Shown one piece after another: positions 35,814 through 44,937 of a DNA stretch of 64,000 nucleotides; positions within the stretch are counted from its first letter, which is position 1, and each line of letters opens with the position of its first letter. The notes under the pieces were generated by a model that worked only from the letters and a program-made list of their open reading frames with translations, searched no databases and was not told the origin of the DNA. Made by a program: the position numbers and the translations under genes. Location: NCBI GenBank assembly GCA_020444545.1, contig JAHLKT010000007.1:139001-203000 (forward strand). Direction: 5' to 3'. Source of the stretch: Desulfarculaceae bacterium. GTDB lineage: Bacteria > Desulfobacterota > Desulfarculia > Desulfarculales > Desulfarculaceae.

Positions 35814-36383
35814 GTGACGCCTAAATCCTGGTCCCTGATCTGGCTGCTGGCCGCCCTGGCCCTGATCGCGGCCTGCGCCCCGCCTTTCGTCGACCCCGGC
35901 CCCAACCCGGCCCGGGTGGTGGTGAGCGTGAAGCGCACCCTCGACGCCCAGAGCGTGCAGAGCGCCATGCAGGCCCAGGGGCCCTTCCCGGGCCGCGCGG
36001 TGCGCTTCGATGGCTTCACCGGGCCCTTCTGGGGCCTCAGGGTGGAGATCAAGCAGCCGGACGGCAAGTGGTTCCGCCTGCCCCTGGCAAAAGGCCAGGG
36101 CGATATGCCCGACGGCTACAGCGTGGACATCCGGCGGGTGTTTTTGGCCCCGCCCGGCCGCCAGGAGTTGCGCTTCCGCCTGGAGGCCAACATCAACCGC
36201 TCCTGGCAGCAGCAGGTGGGCGACCCCTACGTCACCCGCAGCAACGCCGACGGCTCGGTCTATCAGGTCTACGACCCCCAGTTCGTGCCCCAGAGCGAGG
36301 CCATCTATTTGCTGGACCAGAAGCGGGAGCGCACCTTGGAGCTCAAGGGCGGCCAGGAGGTGGCGCTCAAGCCGTTCGACTAG
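35814..36383 (+). CDS. hypothetical lipoprotein
   Basis: A 189-residue protein with a GTG start and strong GGAGG. The signal peptide ends in a lipobox (LIAAC), so the mature protein starts with a lipidated Cys. The rest is beta-rich, with repeated hydrophobic/charged alternation (VVVSVKRTLDAQSV, VEIKQPDGKWFRLPL, RLEANINRSW). No domain is recognised. Likely anchored in an envelope membrane. Confidence 0.72.
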   Translation: MTPKSWSLIWLLAALALIAACAPPFVDPGPNPARVVVSVKRTLDAQSVQSAMQAQGPFPGRAVRFDGFTGPFWGLRVEIKQPDGKWFRLPLAKGQGDMPDGYSVDIRRVFLAPPGRQELRFRLEANINRSWQQQVGDPYVTRSNADGSVYQVYDPQFVPQSEAIYLLDQKRERTLELKGGQEVALKPFD

Positions 36384-36612
36384 ACCTGGGGGGCTAACAT
36401 ATTCCCTTGCATCACCCAAATTCGGTGTTAGCTTTCGTTTGACAGGCCCCCGGGCCTGTGTTAGCAATTAAGCCGTCGTATTCCCAGGCCATCCCTTGAC
36501 GGCGCGGCCGCTTGAGAGCCCATAAGGCTACGGGCAGGACCAAAGGCGCGGGATAGGGGAGGCCTCGAAGCTGCAACCGCTTGGATCGCAGGAGCGACCG
36601 GGACGGAAAGCG
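36384..36612 (+). other. panC leader region with structured elements
   Basis: No gene. It contains a perfect hairpin ACAGGCCC-CC-GGGCCTGT at 36442-36459, overlapping a TTGACA (36439-36444), a repeated TGTTAGC on either side of that hairpin, and a further folded stretch at 36500-36600. A structured regulatory leader for panC is possible; a pan-motif RNA could not be confirmed by eye. Confidence 0.35.
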
Positions 36613-37467
36613 TTGTCGAACGAAATCACCGTAATACGTACGCCCCATGAGATGCGGGCCTATTCCGAGCAGGCGCGCTCGGCGGGCAGACGTGTGTCCC
36701 TGGTGCCCACCATGGGCGCCCTGCATGCCGGCCACCTCTCGCTGGTGGACTACGCCCGCGAGCACAGCGACGTATTGGTGGTGAGCATCTTCGTCAACCC
36801 CATGCAGTTCGACCGGGCCGACGACCTGGACGCCTACCCCCGCACCTGGGAGGCGGACTACGCCCTGTGCGTGGAGCACGGGGTGGACGTAATCTACGCC
36901 CCCACCGCCGGGGCCATGTACCCCGAGGGTTTCGCGACCAAGATAAGCGTGGAGGGCCTGAGCAGCGGCCTCTGCGGGGCCCACCGGCCGGGCCACTTCG
37001 ACGGCGTGACCACCGTGGTGGCCAAGCTGTTCAACGCGGCGAAACCCCACCTGGCCGTGTTCGGCCAAAAGGACTACCAGCAGCTCAAGGTGATTGAGCG
37101 CATGGCCCGCGACCTGGACATGGGCCTGGAGGTCATCGGCCGGCCCACTCACCGCGAGGCCGACGGCCTGGCCATGAGCAGCCGCAACGTGCACCTGAGC
37201 CCCGAGGAGCGCGAGAACGCCCTGTGCCTGCGCCGGGCCCTGGACCTGGCCCGCGCCCTGGCCGTGGGGGGCGAAACCGACGTGGCGGCCATTGTCGCCG
37301 CCGCCAGCCAAGAGATAAACCAGACTCCGGGCGCGCGCCTGGAGTATGTGGAAGTGGTGGATGCCGAGCAGTTGTCCCCGCTGAGCCGCCTGGACGGCCC
37401 GGCCCGCATGGCCCTGGCCGTGTGGCTGGGCTCCACCCGTTTGATCGATAACGACGCCCTTAACTGA
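36613..37467 (+). CDS. panC: pantothenate synthetase
   Basis: A 284-residue PanC with TTG start after GGACGGAAAG. VPTMGALHAGHLSLVD carries the HIGH-like motif; FVNPMQFDRADDLDAYPRT, FGQKDYQQL and MSSRNVHLSPEER complete the active site. It joins pantoate to beta-alanine. panD lies 8 bp downstream, but panB is absent from the window. Confidence 0.96.
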   Translation: MSNEITVIRTPHEMRAYSEQARSAGRRVSLVPTMGALHAGHLSLVDYAREHSDVLVVSIFVNPMQFDRADDLDAYPRTWEADYALCVEHGVDVIYAPTAGAMYPEGFATKISVEGLSSGLCGAHRPGHFDGVTTVVAKLFNAAKPHLAVFGQKDYQQLKVIERMARDLDMGLEVIGRPTHREADGLAMSSRNVHLSPEERENALCLRRALDLARALAVGGETDVAAIVAAASQEINQTPGARLEYVEVVDAEQLSPLSRLDGPARMALAVWLGSTRLIDNDALN

Positions 37468-37475
37468 GGACGATC

Positions 37476-37865
37476 ATGCAACGTCATATGTTCAAGTCGA
37501 AATTGCACCGCGCCACGGTAACCGAAGCCGAGCTGCACTACGAGGGCAGCCTGTCGGTGGACCAGGACCTGATGGACGCGGCCGAGATGATCCCCCACGA
37601 GATGATCGCGGTCTACAACATCAACAACGGGGAGCGCTTCGAGACCTACATCATCCCCGGTCCCCGGGGCAGCGGCGTGTTCTGCCTCAACGGCGCGGCC
37701 GCCCGCAAGGGCGAGGTGGGCGACAAGATCATCATCGTCACCTCCTGCTGGCTGGATGAGGCCGAGCTGGCCGCCCACCAGCCCCTGTCGATCCTGTTGG
37801 ACGACAACAATAAGATCGCCAAGATCACCCGCGAGGAAAAGCACGGCCTCCGGGTGGCTCAATAA
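37476..37865 (+). CDS. panD: aspartate 1-decarboxylase
   Basis: A 129-residue pyruvoyl enzyme precursor. Self-cleavage should occur at the Gly-Ser bond in YEGSLSVD (Ser at residue 25) to create the pyruvoyl group. YNINNGERFETYII and LNGAAARKGEVGD are conserved. It makes beta-alanine for PanC. Confidence 0.96.
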   Translation: MQRHMFKSKLHRATVTEAELHYEGSLSVDQDLMDAAEMIPHEMIAVYNINNGERFETYIIPGPRGSGVFCLNGAAARKGEVGDKIIIVTSCWLDEAELAAHQPLSILLDDNNKIAKITREEKHGLRVAQ

Positions 37866-38016
37866 GCCTTTTCCGGCCGGCCCCTTTCGGGCCGCCGTCC
37901 ACATATCGGGCGCCGCTCCCCGGCTGGGGGGCGGCTTCGCCTTTGCCCCGCCCCGCCCCCGCCGCCCCCGGTACGATCTGCCCCGGCCTCTAGCCGCCTT
38001 GCAAGCGCTCCGTTCC

Positions 38017-38045
38017 TTGACAACCCCCCGTACTGCGGATAAATT
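38017..38045 (+). promoter_or_regulatory. sigma-70 promoter candidate for metK
   Basis: TTGACA at 38017-38022 and TAAATT at 38040-38045, spacing 17 bp. A perfect TATAAT also lies at 38057-38062 but lacks a good -35 at the right distance. Either places the start a few tens of bases before metK. Confidence 0.45.
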
Positions 38046-38086
38046 TTTGTACTTACTATAATTCGATCCAGAAGGAGGCTTGCGGG

Positions 38087-39265
38087 ATGGGTGACAACTA
38101 CCTGTTTTCCAGCGAATCGGTGACCGAGGGCCATCCGGACAAGGTCGCGGATCAGATCTCCGACGCTATTTTGGACGCCATGCTCAAGGACGACCCCGAG
38201 AGCCGCGTTGCCTGCGAAACCCTGGTCACCACCGGCATGGCCATGGTGGCCGGCGAGATAACCACCGAGACCTACGTGGACATCCCCGAGGTGGTGCGCA
38301 ACACCATCAAGGGCATCGGCTACACCAACTCCTCCATGGGCTTCGACTGGGAGACCTGCGCGGTGCTCACCAGCATCGACAAGCAATCGCCCGACATCTC
38401 CCAGGGCGTCACCGCCGACACCAGCCTCTTCGGCGAACAGGGGGCCGGCGACCAGGGAATCATGTTCGGCTTTGCCTGCACCGAGACCCCGGAGCTGATG
38501 CCCGCGCCCATCCACTTCGCCCATCTGCTGGCCCGCCGCCTGGCCAAGGTCCGCAAGAACGGCTCCCTGGGCTTCCTTCGGCCCGACGGCAAGAGTCAGG
38601 TGACCCTGCAGTACGAGAACGGCATGCCCAAGCGGGTGGAGGCGGTGGTCATCGCCAGCCAGCACAGCCCGGACGTGAAATACGAGACGCTCAAGGAAGC
38701 CATCATCGACGAGGTGATCAAAAAGGTGCTTCCCCTGGAGATGCTCGACGGCGACACCAAGATGTTCATCAACACCACCGGCCGCTTCGTGGTCGGCGGC
38801 CCCCACGGCGACTGCGGGCTCACCGGCCGCAAGATCATCGTGGACACCTACGGCGGCCAGGGCAGCCACGGGGGCGGCTGCTTCAGCGGCAAGGACCCCT
38901 CCAAGGTGGACCGCTCCGGCTCCTACTACGCCCGCTACGCGGCCAAGAACCTGGTGGCCTCGGGGGTGTGCGACAAGTGCGAGGTGCAGGTGGCCTACGC
39001 CATCGGCGTGCCCGAGCCGGTTTCCATCCTGGTAAACACCTTCGGCACCGGCAAGGTGGACGAGGACAAGCTCTCGGCGGCCATGCCCAAGCTGTTCGAC
39101 TTCAGGCCCGCGGCCATGATCCATCAGCTCAACCTCAAGCGCCCGGTGTACAAGCGCACCGCGGCCTACGGCCACTTCGGCCGCGAGGAAGAGGGCTTCA
39201 CTTGGGAAGTCGCCGACCGGGCCGAGGCCATCAAGGAATTCTTCAACCTCAAGACCTCTTGCTGA
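38087..39265 (+). CDS. metK: S-adenosylmethionine synthetase
   Basis: A 392-residue Met[37 protein letters not shown] and [20 protein letters not shown] are family signatures for ATP and methionine binding. AAGGAGG precedes the start. It pairs with ahcY 16 bp downstream, forming a methyl-cycle operon. Confidence 0.97.
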   Translation: MGDNYLFSSESVTEGHPDKVADQISDAILDAMLKDDPESRVACETLVTTGMAMVAGEITTETYVDIPEVVRNTIKGIGYTNSSMGFDWETCAVLTSIDKQSPDISQGVTADTSLFGEQGAGDQGIMFGFACTETPELMPAPIHFAHLLARRLAKVRKNGSLGFLRPDGKSQVTLQYENGMPKRVEAVVIASQHSPDVKYETLKEAIIDEVIKKVLPLEMLDGDTKMFINTTGRFVVGGPHGDCGLTGRKIIVDTYGGQGSHGGGCFSGKDPSKVDRSGSYYARYAAKNLVASGVCDKCEVQVAYAIGVPEPVSILVNTFGTGKVDEDKLSAAMPKLFDFRPAAMIHQLNLKRPVYKRTAAYGHFGREEEGFTWEVADRAEAIKEFFNLKTSC

Positions 39266-39278
39266 GGCGGAGCCTTAA

Positions 39279-40538
<1,260 letters not shown>

Positions 40539-40569
40539 GAAAAAAGGGCTCCCGACCCAAAACAGCCCA

Positions 40570-40600
40570 GGGCCCGGGTCGCATTTCGGCCCGGGCCCTT
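40570..40600 (+). terminator. terminator hairpin after ahcY
   Basis: GGGCCCGGG paired with CCCGGGCCC, 11-nt loop, short T-stretch TTGT. Confidence 0.7.
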
Positions 40601-40616
40601 GTAAGATACCTCCCAC

Positions 40617-40691
40617 GCCGGCGTAGCTCAGGGGTAGAGCAGCTGATTCGTAATCAGCAGGTCGACGGTTCGAATCCGCCCGCCGGCTCCA
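40617..40691 (+). tRNA. tRNA-Thr(CGT)
   Basis: A 75-nt cloverleaf with acceptor GCCGGCG/CGCCGGC, D arm GCTC/GAGC, anticodon stem GCTGA/TCAGC with loop TTCGTAA (anticodon CGT), T loop TTCGAAT and encoded CCA. The T stem has one A-C mismatch. It reads ACG codons. Confidence 0.95.
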
Positions 40692-40701
40692 AGAATATTA
40701 G

Positions 40702-40734
40702 GCGGTTACGGCTAATGGCCGTGGCCGCTTTTTT
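40702..40734 (+). terminator. terminator after tRNA-Thr
   Basis: An 11-bp stem (GCGGTTACGGC with GCCGTGGCCGC, two G-T pairs), 5-nt loop and six T's. Confidence 0.88.
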
Positions 40735-40738
40735 GATG

Positions 40739-40758
40739 GGGTAAGCATTGGGTAAGCA
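40739..40758 (+). repeat. paired 9-bp direct repeat after tRNA-Thr
   Basis: GGGTAAGCA occurs twice with an 11-bp period just past the tRNA terminator. Such close direct repeats beside a tRNA 3' end resemble integrase arm-binding sites of an attachment locus. No integrase is present. Confidence 0.4.
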
Positions 40759-40839
40759 CGCGGCGCGGTTTCAGGGCCCCACGACCAAGCCATCGGCACG
40801 ATCCGTTTATTAATGCTGCCCTGATGTCATCTAAGAGTT

Positions 40840-40867
40840 AAAAGGGGCCCGGCCTGCGCCGGGCCCC
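40840..40867 (-). terminator. terminator of porin gene
   Basis: On the minus strand, a perfect 10-bp stem GGGGCCCGGC/GCCGGGCCCC with a 4-nt loop, followed by TTTT. Confidence 0.85.
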
Positions 40868-40897
40868 TGCGGGGTGATTTATGCGGTTAAGCTTGTC

Positions 40898-42052
40898 TTA
40901 GAAGACGAAGCGGAACTGCACGCCCAGCAGCCACTCGTTGCCCTGGCCGTTGCCGGTCTGGGGGCTGTCGCCGTAGTTGAAGTACGAGAACTCGGGGTGG
41001 ACACCGAAGTTCTTGGTGAACTGGTAAGGCACGGCGATGAAGGCGCCCATGCGGACGTTCTCGTCCTTGGAGAAGCCGTTCTTGCCGGACCAGGCGTCGT
41101 TGGAGAAGTTCTCGTAGCCCACGCCACCGGTGATCATGATCTTGCCGATCTTGTACTCGCCGGCCAGGATACCACCGTAGATGGTGGTGTCGTCGATACC
41201 GCCGGTGGTGATGCCGTTGCGGTAAGGCTGGGTAAGGGCGACGGGGTAGAAGGGATACTCAGTCGCGAAGTTCACGCCGTAGTGGCCCTGGAACTTTAGG
41301 GTGAAGGCGCCGACAGTGTACTTGATCGGGAGCACGAAGGCCCAGGTGTTGTAGCTGTCGTCAAAGGCGCCGGTGCTGCCGGACTCATACTTGTGGTTCA
41401 CGAAGTTGAAGCCCGGGTGAGCCATGAAGCCGCCGAACTTGAACATCAAGGTCACGCTGGCGCGGGGGAACATGAAGCTGCTGTCGGTGCCGGTGCCGAA
41501 GTAGTTGGTCTTCTGGCGCGGCTCTTCCAGCGCGAACTGGACGCCCCACTTGGCGGTGTTATAGGTGAACTGCACCTGAGGCACGCGGTGAGGCCACAGG
41601 AAGCCCCAGCCGAACATCAACAGGTGAGCGTTCTCGTTCAGGCCGACGTACTGACGCACGTGGTAGGCCAAGGAACCGAACCAGTTGTCGGTCTGACCAG
41701 CCAGGATACGGCAGTTGCCCACACGCCAATAGGCGTAGGCATAACGCAGGCTGACGCTGGCTTCGGGCTGCAGGCTCTTAAGGCCGAGCTCGATACGGCC
41801 ACCCACGTTTTTGTCCACGCTGTAGAAGCGGGCCTGCAGGTAGCTGTGACCAGGCATGTTCAGGAACCAGGAGCCCACCGCGTCGGAGCCGTTGGTGGTG
41901 AGCTCTTCGCTTTTCTGCTGCCAGCCGATGTCGGTCAGCATACGAGCGGCCATCTGGAAGGTGTAGGTCGAGGGCGACACGTCCGCCAGGGCCGGGACCG
42001 CCACCGCCAACGCCATCACGGCCGCCATAGCCATGATAAGCAACTTTTTCAT
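40898..42052 (-). CDS. outer-membrane beta-barrel porin
   Basis: 384 residues. Signal peptide MKKLLIMAMAAVMALAVAVP ends at ALA-D. The mature protein alternates Tyr/Phe/Gly-rich strands (YLQARFYSVDKNVGGRIELG, ASVSLRYAYAYWRVGN, FTLKFQGHYGVNF) and ends VQFRFVF, with the terminal Phe needed for outer-membrane assembly. Codon use suggests high expression. The start at 42052 begins the signal peptide; a frame to 42070 adds only six residues. Single gene with its own terminator; transported solute unknown. Confidence 0.85.
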   Translation of the reverse strand: MKKLLIMAMAAVMALAVAVPALADVSPSTYTFQMAARMLTDIGWQQKSEELTTNGSDAVGSWFLNMPGHSYLQARFYSVDKNVGGRIELGLKSLQPEASVSLRYAYAYWRVGNCRILAGQTDNWFGSLAYHVRQYVGLNENAHLLMFGWGFLWPHRVPQVQFTYNTAKWGVQFALEEPRQKTNYFGTGTDSSFMFPRASVTLMFKFGGFMAHPGFNFVNHKYESGSTGAFDDSYNTWAFVLPIKYTVGAFTLKFQGHYGVNFATEYPFYPVALTQPYRNGITTGGIDDTTIYGGILAGEYKIGKIMITGGVGYENFSNDAWSGKNGFSKDENVRMGAFIAVPYQFTKNFGVHPEFSYFNYGDSPQTGNGQGNEWLLGVQFRFVF

Positions 42053-42291
42053 TTGACCAGTTCTCCACAAATGAGTTTATGCAGATGCGCCCTTAGCCTC
42101 CGGGTGCCCACCCGGAAAGGCGCATCCTTGCTAAGCCAGGCAGGGCGGCAGAATCACCCCAAACTGCTGCCTACCTTGGCGTCTAGCCGTCCTTTTCTCA
42201 CATTCACGATAATCCAAAAAACCTCAACAAGTTGCCGGAAAATAACTATACAGGCGTCTGCCTACAAATTTTTTGCGAAAGCTTAACTTAA

Positions 42292-42307
42292 ACGGCAATA
42301 TTGCCGT
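42292..42307. promoter_or_regulatory. perfect 16-bp palindrome, candidate operator
   Basis: ACGGCAATATTGCCGT is fully self-complementary. It lies in the AT-richer 312-bp gap (42053-42364) upstream of the porin, just after the end of the aminomutase operon. No other gene-like sequence is seen in that gap. The binding factor is unknown. Confidence 0.5.
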
Positions 42308-42364
42308 GACGTATCGTTAAATAAGTCGCCGCCGGCTTGCCAATCTGCCGTCCCGCAGGCCCCT

Positions 42365-42907
42365 CTAGACCCGGTAGGCTTCGCGCCCGTCCTGGCCGTA
42401 CCAGCCCCGGGTGAGCGTTTTTACGTAAATCACCTTGTCGTCGCCCGGGGCGTAGAAATCGGCCAGCACCGCCTGGGGGGCGTAGCCCCGCGCCTGGTAG
42501 AAATGGCGGGTGGGGCGGTAATGGGGCCGCGAGGAGGTCTCCACGTACATGCGCTCCCCGCCCATGCCCACGGCGCGTTGCTCGGCCAGCTCCAGCAAGG
42601 CGCTGCCCAGGCCCGCGCCCCGGCGCTCATTGTCCACCACGATCCAAAACAAATCCCAGGAGGCGGTGGTGCAGGCGATGGGCCCGTAACAGGCATAGCC
42701 CGCCAGCTCCGCGCCCGAGGGCGCGAAGATGAAATGGTAGCCGCTGGCCAGGCCCCTGGCCAGGCGCTCGCTGGCCAGCTCGGCGGCCACGGCCACCTCG
42801 TCGGGGCGGAAGAATCCGCTGTCCCTGGTTATGCGCTCCACCATCTCGGAGTCGCCGGGAAGAACTTCCTCGCGCCAGAGCTCGCCGGTTTGCGCGGTCG
42901 CTTGCAT
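42365..42907 (-). CDS. GNAT family N-acetyltransferase of the beta-lysine cluster
   Basis: 180 residues. The acetyl-CoA loop is DNERRGAGLGSALLELAEQ; ASWDLFWIVVD forms the beta4 strand and YQARGYAPQAVLADFY the C-terminal part. It should acetylate an amine. It is the last gene of the aminomutase/ATP-grasp operon, 12 bp after the ligase gene, so a beta-lysine amine is a natural acceptor. It is not obviously the AblB beta-lysine acetyltransferase. Substrate inferred from context. Confidence 0.85.
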   Translation of the reverse strand: MQATAQTGELWREEVLPGDSEMVERITRDSGFFRPDEVAVAAELASERLARGLASGYHFIFAPSGAELAGYACYGPIACTTASWDLFWIVVDNERRGAGLGSALLELAEQRAVGMGGERMYVETSSRPHYRPTRHFYQARGYAPQAVLADFYAPGDDKVIYVKTLTRGWYGQDGREAYRV

Positions 42908-42919
42908 ACTCGCTTACAC

Positions 42920-43894
42920 TCACTTGCGGTGGGCATCGTCCAGGATGGCCGCCACCACCGCCTTTTGCTCCATGCCCGCCTGGGCCGCCGCGGCCATGAA
43001 GCCCGCGTCCGAGGCCAGACAGGGATTGGCGTTCACTTCCAAAATCCAGGGTCGGCCCAAGCGGTCCACCCGGAAGTCCACCCGGGCCCAGCCGCGCAGG
43101 CCGAACAGGGACCAGCAGGCCTTGGCCAGGCGGCCCAGCTCGCTGAGCAGCCACTGGTCGTCCGGGCCGAAGTCGTAGCGGCGGGGGGTGTGGTGATACT
43201 CGAAAGACCCCGCCTCCCACTTGGCGCGGTAACCCACCACCTTGAGCTGGTTGGCCGCGAAGCCGTCGAACACGATCTCCGCCGGGGGCAGCAGGCGCGG
43301 ACCCCGGGGACCGGCCAACAGGGCCAGGTTGAACTCGCGGCCCTCCACGTAGGATTCGGCGAACACCGGGCCGCCCAGCTCGGCCGCCTTGGCGGCCAGG
43401 GCGTTGGCCAGGGCCTCCCCCCGGCGCACCAAGGAGCTTTGGTCGATGCCCAGGGAACCGTGCTCCCACACCGACTTGATGAGCCAGGGCCCGCTGGCCG
43501 TGCCCCGGCCCTCGCCGCGGATGCTGCGCCAGGCCGGGGTGGGCAGGCCCGCGCGGCGCAAGACCCGCTTGGCCAGGAGCTTGTGGGAGGTGAGGAGCAT
43601 GGCCCGTCCTCCGGCCCCGGTGAAGCTCAGGCCCCGCTTGGAAAGCAAATAGGGCACCGAGGCGATGCGGCTGGCCCGGCCCAGGGGCTCCTCCACCAGG
43701 TTGAACACCGCACCCGGGCGCAGGGCGGCCAGGCGCGCTAGGCTCTCGGCGGGCGAGCCGCCCCAGGCGCTCAGCTCGGGCAGATGGCCCAGGGCCTTGA
43801 GGCAGGCCGCCGCCTCGCGGGCCTGGACCAGGTTGTCCTCCTGGTCCGGCCGCGCCCCGGCTTCCACCGCATCATGCAGAACCGCCACGCGCAC
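42920..43894 (-). CDS. ATP-grasp ligase A (D-Ala-D-Ala ligase-like)
   Basis: 324 residues with the D-alanine-D-alanine ligase fold. ATP contacts are WLIKSVWEHGSLGID and VFAESYVEGREFNLALL; the metal-binding end is DFRVDRLGRPWILEVNANPC. The N-terminal domain contains FNLVEEPLGRASRIA. Peptide or amide bond formation between amino acids is likely. It differs from true Ddl in acceptor-loop sequence and lies beside a second ligase. Part of a tight operon with 10-12 bp gaps. Confidence 0.88.
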   Translation of the reverse strand: MRVAVLHDAVEAGARPDQEDNLVQAREAAACLKALGHLPELSAWGGSPAESLARLAALRPGAVFNLVEEPLGRASRIASVPYLLSKRGLSFTGAGGRAMLLTSHKLLAKRVLRRAGLPTPAWRSIRGEGRGTASGPWLIKSVWEHGSLGIDQSSLVRRGEALANALAAKAAELGGPVFAESYVEGREFNLALLAGPRGPRLLPPAEIVFDGFAANQLKVVGYRAKWEAGSFEYHHTPRRYDFGPDDQWLLSELGRLAKACWSLFGLRGWARVDFRVDRLGRPWILEVNANPCLASDAGFMAAAAQAGMEQKAVVAAILDDAHRK

Positions 43895-43904
43895 GGCTTT
43901 GGCC

Positions 43905-44912
43905 TCAGTACAGGCCCGGGGCCGGACAGGGGCTCGCCATGAGCCGCCGCTCCAGGGCCGAGGCCACGATGCGCTCGATGAGCTTCACGTAGGGCATCTC
44001 CACCAGGCCGCAGAGGATGGGCAGGTCCGAGTGCTCGGGGTGCAGCCCGGCCAGGGGGTTCACCTCCAGGAAGGAGGGCTTGCCCGCCGCGTCGCAGCGC
44101 AGATCCACCCGCCCGGCGTCGCGGCACTCCAGGCCGCGCCAAGAGGCCAGGGCCAGCTCGCCGGCCTCCCCGGCGATGGCGCCCTTCACCCGGCGGTAGC
44201 TCACCAGGCTCTCGCACTCTTCCTTGTTGCGATAGGAATAGACCTCCGCGTCGGCCCCGGAGCGCAAGAGAACCTCCATCACCCCTATGATCCGCGCCTT
44301 GGGGCCGGTGCCCACGATGCCCACCGTGAACTCCCGGCCGGGCAAGAAGCTCTCCACCAATACCGGCTGGCCGTAGCGGGCGATGAGCTCGGCGCATACC
44401 GCCGCGAGCTGCTCGCGGCCGGTCACCTTGGAGGCCGCCTCCACCCCGCGCCCGGTGCCCTCGGCCACCGGCTTGGCGAACAGGGGCCAGCCCAGGTTGA
44501 CCGACGCGGCCTGAGAGGGCTCGGCCACCACCGCGAAGTCCGGCGTGGCCAGGCCCAGGTCGCGCACCACCCGCTTGGCCATGCCCTTGTGCAGGGTGAG
44601 GCTCAGGGTCATGGGGTCGGAGAAGGTGTAGGGCAGGCCGTAGTATTCCAGCAGGGCCGGCACCAGGGCCTCGCGGCCGTAGCGCCCCAGGCCCTCGGCG
44701 ATGTTGAACACCAGATCCCAGCGCTCGCCCTGAGACAGGCTCGCCACCAGCGAGGGCAGGGAGCCGATGCGCACCGGGTCATGGCCCAGCGAGGCCAGGG
44801 CCTGCTCGATGCCCTCGATGGTGCGGGGGCTGTCGAACTCGGCCACCTGCTCCTCGCTGTAGCCGCGCTCCAGGTATTCCGCGCGCAGATCGTAGGTAAG
44901 GCCAATGCGCAT
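43905..44912 (-). CDS. ATP-grasp ligase B (D-Ala-D-Ala ligase-like)
   Basis: 335 residues, a second Ddl-fold ligase. FNIAEGLGRYGREALVPALL is the N-terminal signature; LFAKPVAEGTGRGV, VLVESFLPGREFTVGIV and FLEVNPLAGLHPEHSDLP mark ATP and Mg2+ sites. It is distantly related to ligase A, so the two probably act in succession on different substrates. It follows the aminomutase by 25 bp. Confidence 0.88.
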   Translation of the reverse strand: MRIGLTYDLRAEYLERGYSEEQVAEFDSPRTIEGIEQALASLGHDPVRIGSLPSLVASLSQGERWDLVFNIAEGLGRYGREALVPALLEYYGLPYTFSDPMTLSLTLHKGMAKRVVRDLGLATPDFAVVAEPSQAASVNLGWPLFAKPVAEGTGRGVEAASKVTGREQLAAVCAELIARYGQPVLVESFLPGREFTVGIVGTGPKARIIGVMEVLLRSGADAEVYSYRNKEECESLVSYRRVKGAIAGEAGELALASWRGLECRDAGRVDLRCDAAGKPSFLEVNPLAGLHPEHSDLPILCGLVEMPYVKLIERIVASALERRLMASPCPAPGLY

Positions 44913-44937
44913 GGCCCTATTCCTTTCCTGGCCGCCT

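Noticed and set aside
37866-38086. SAM or SAH riboswitch upstream of metK-ahcY
   Set aside because: No recognisable conserved core of SAM-I, SAM-II or SAH riboswitches; the gap is mostly low-complexity GC-rich sequence plus a promoter.
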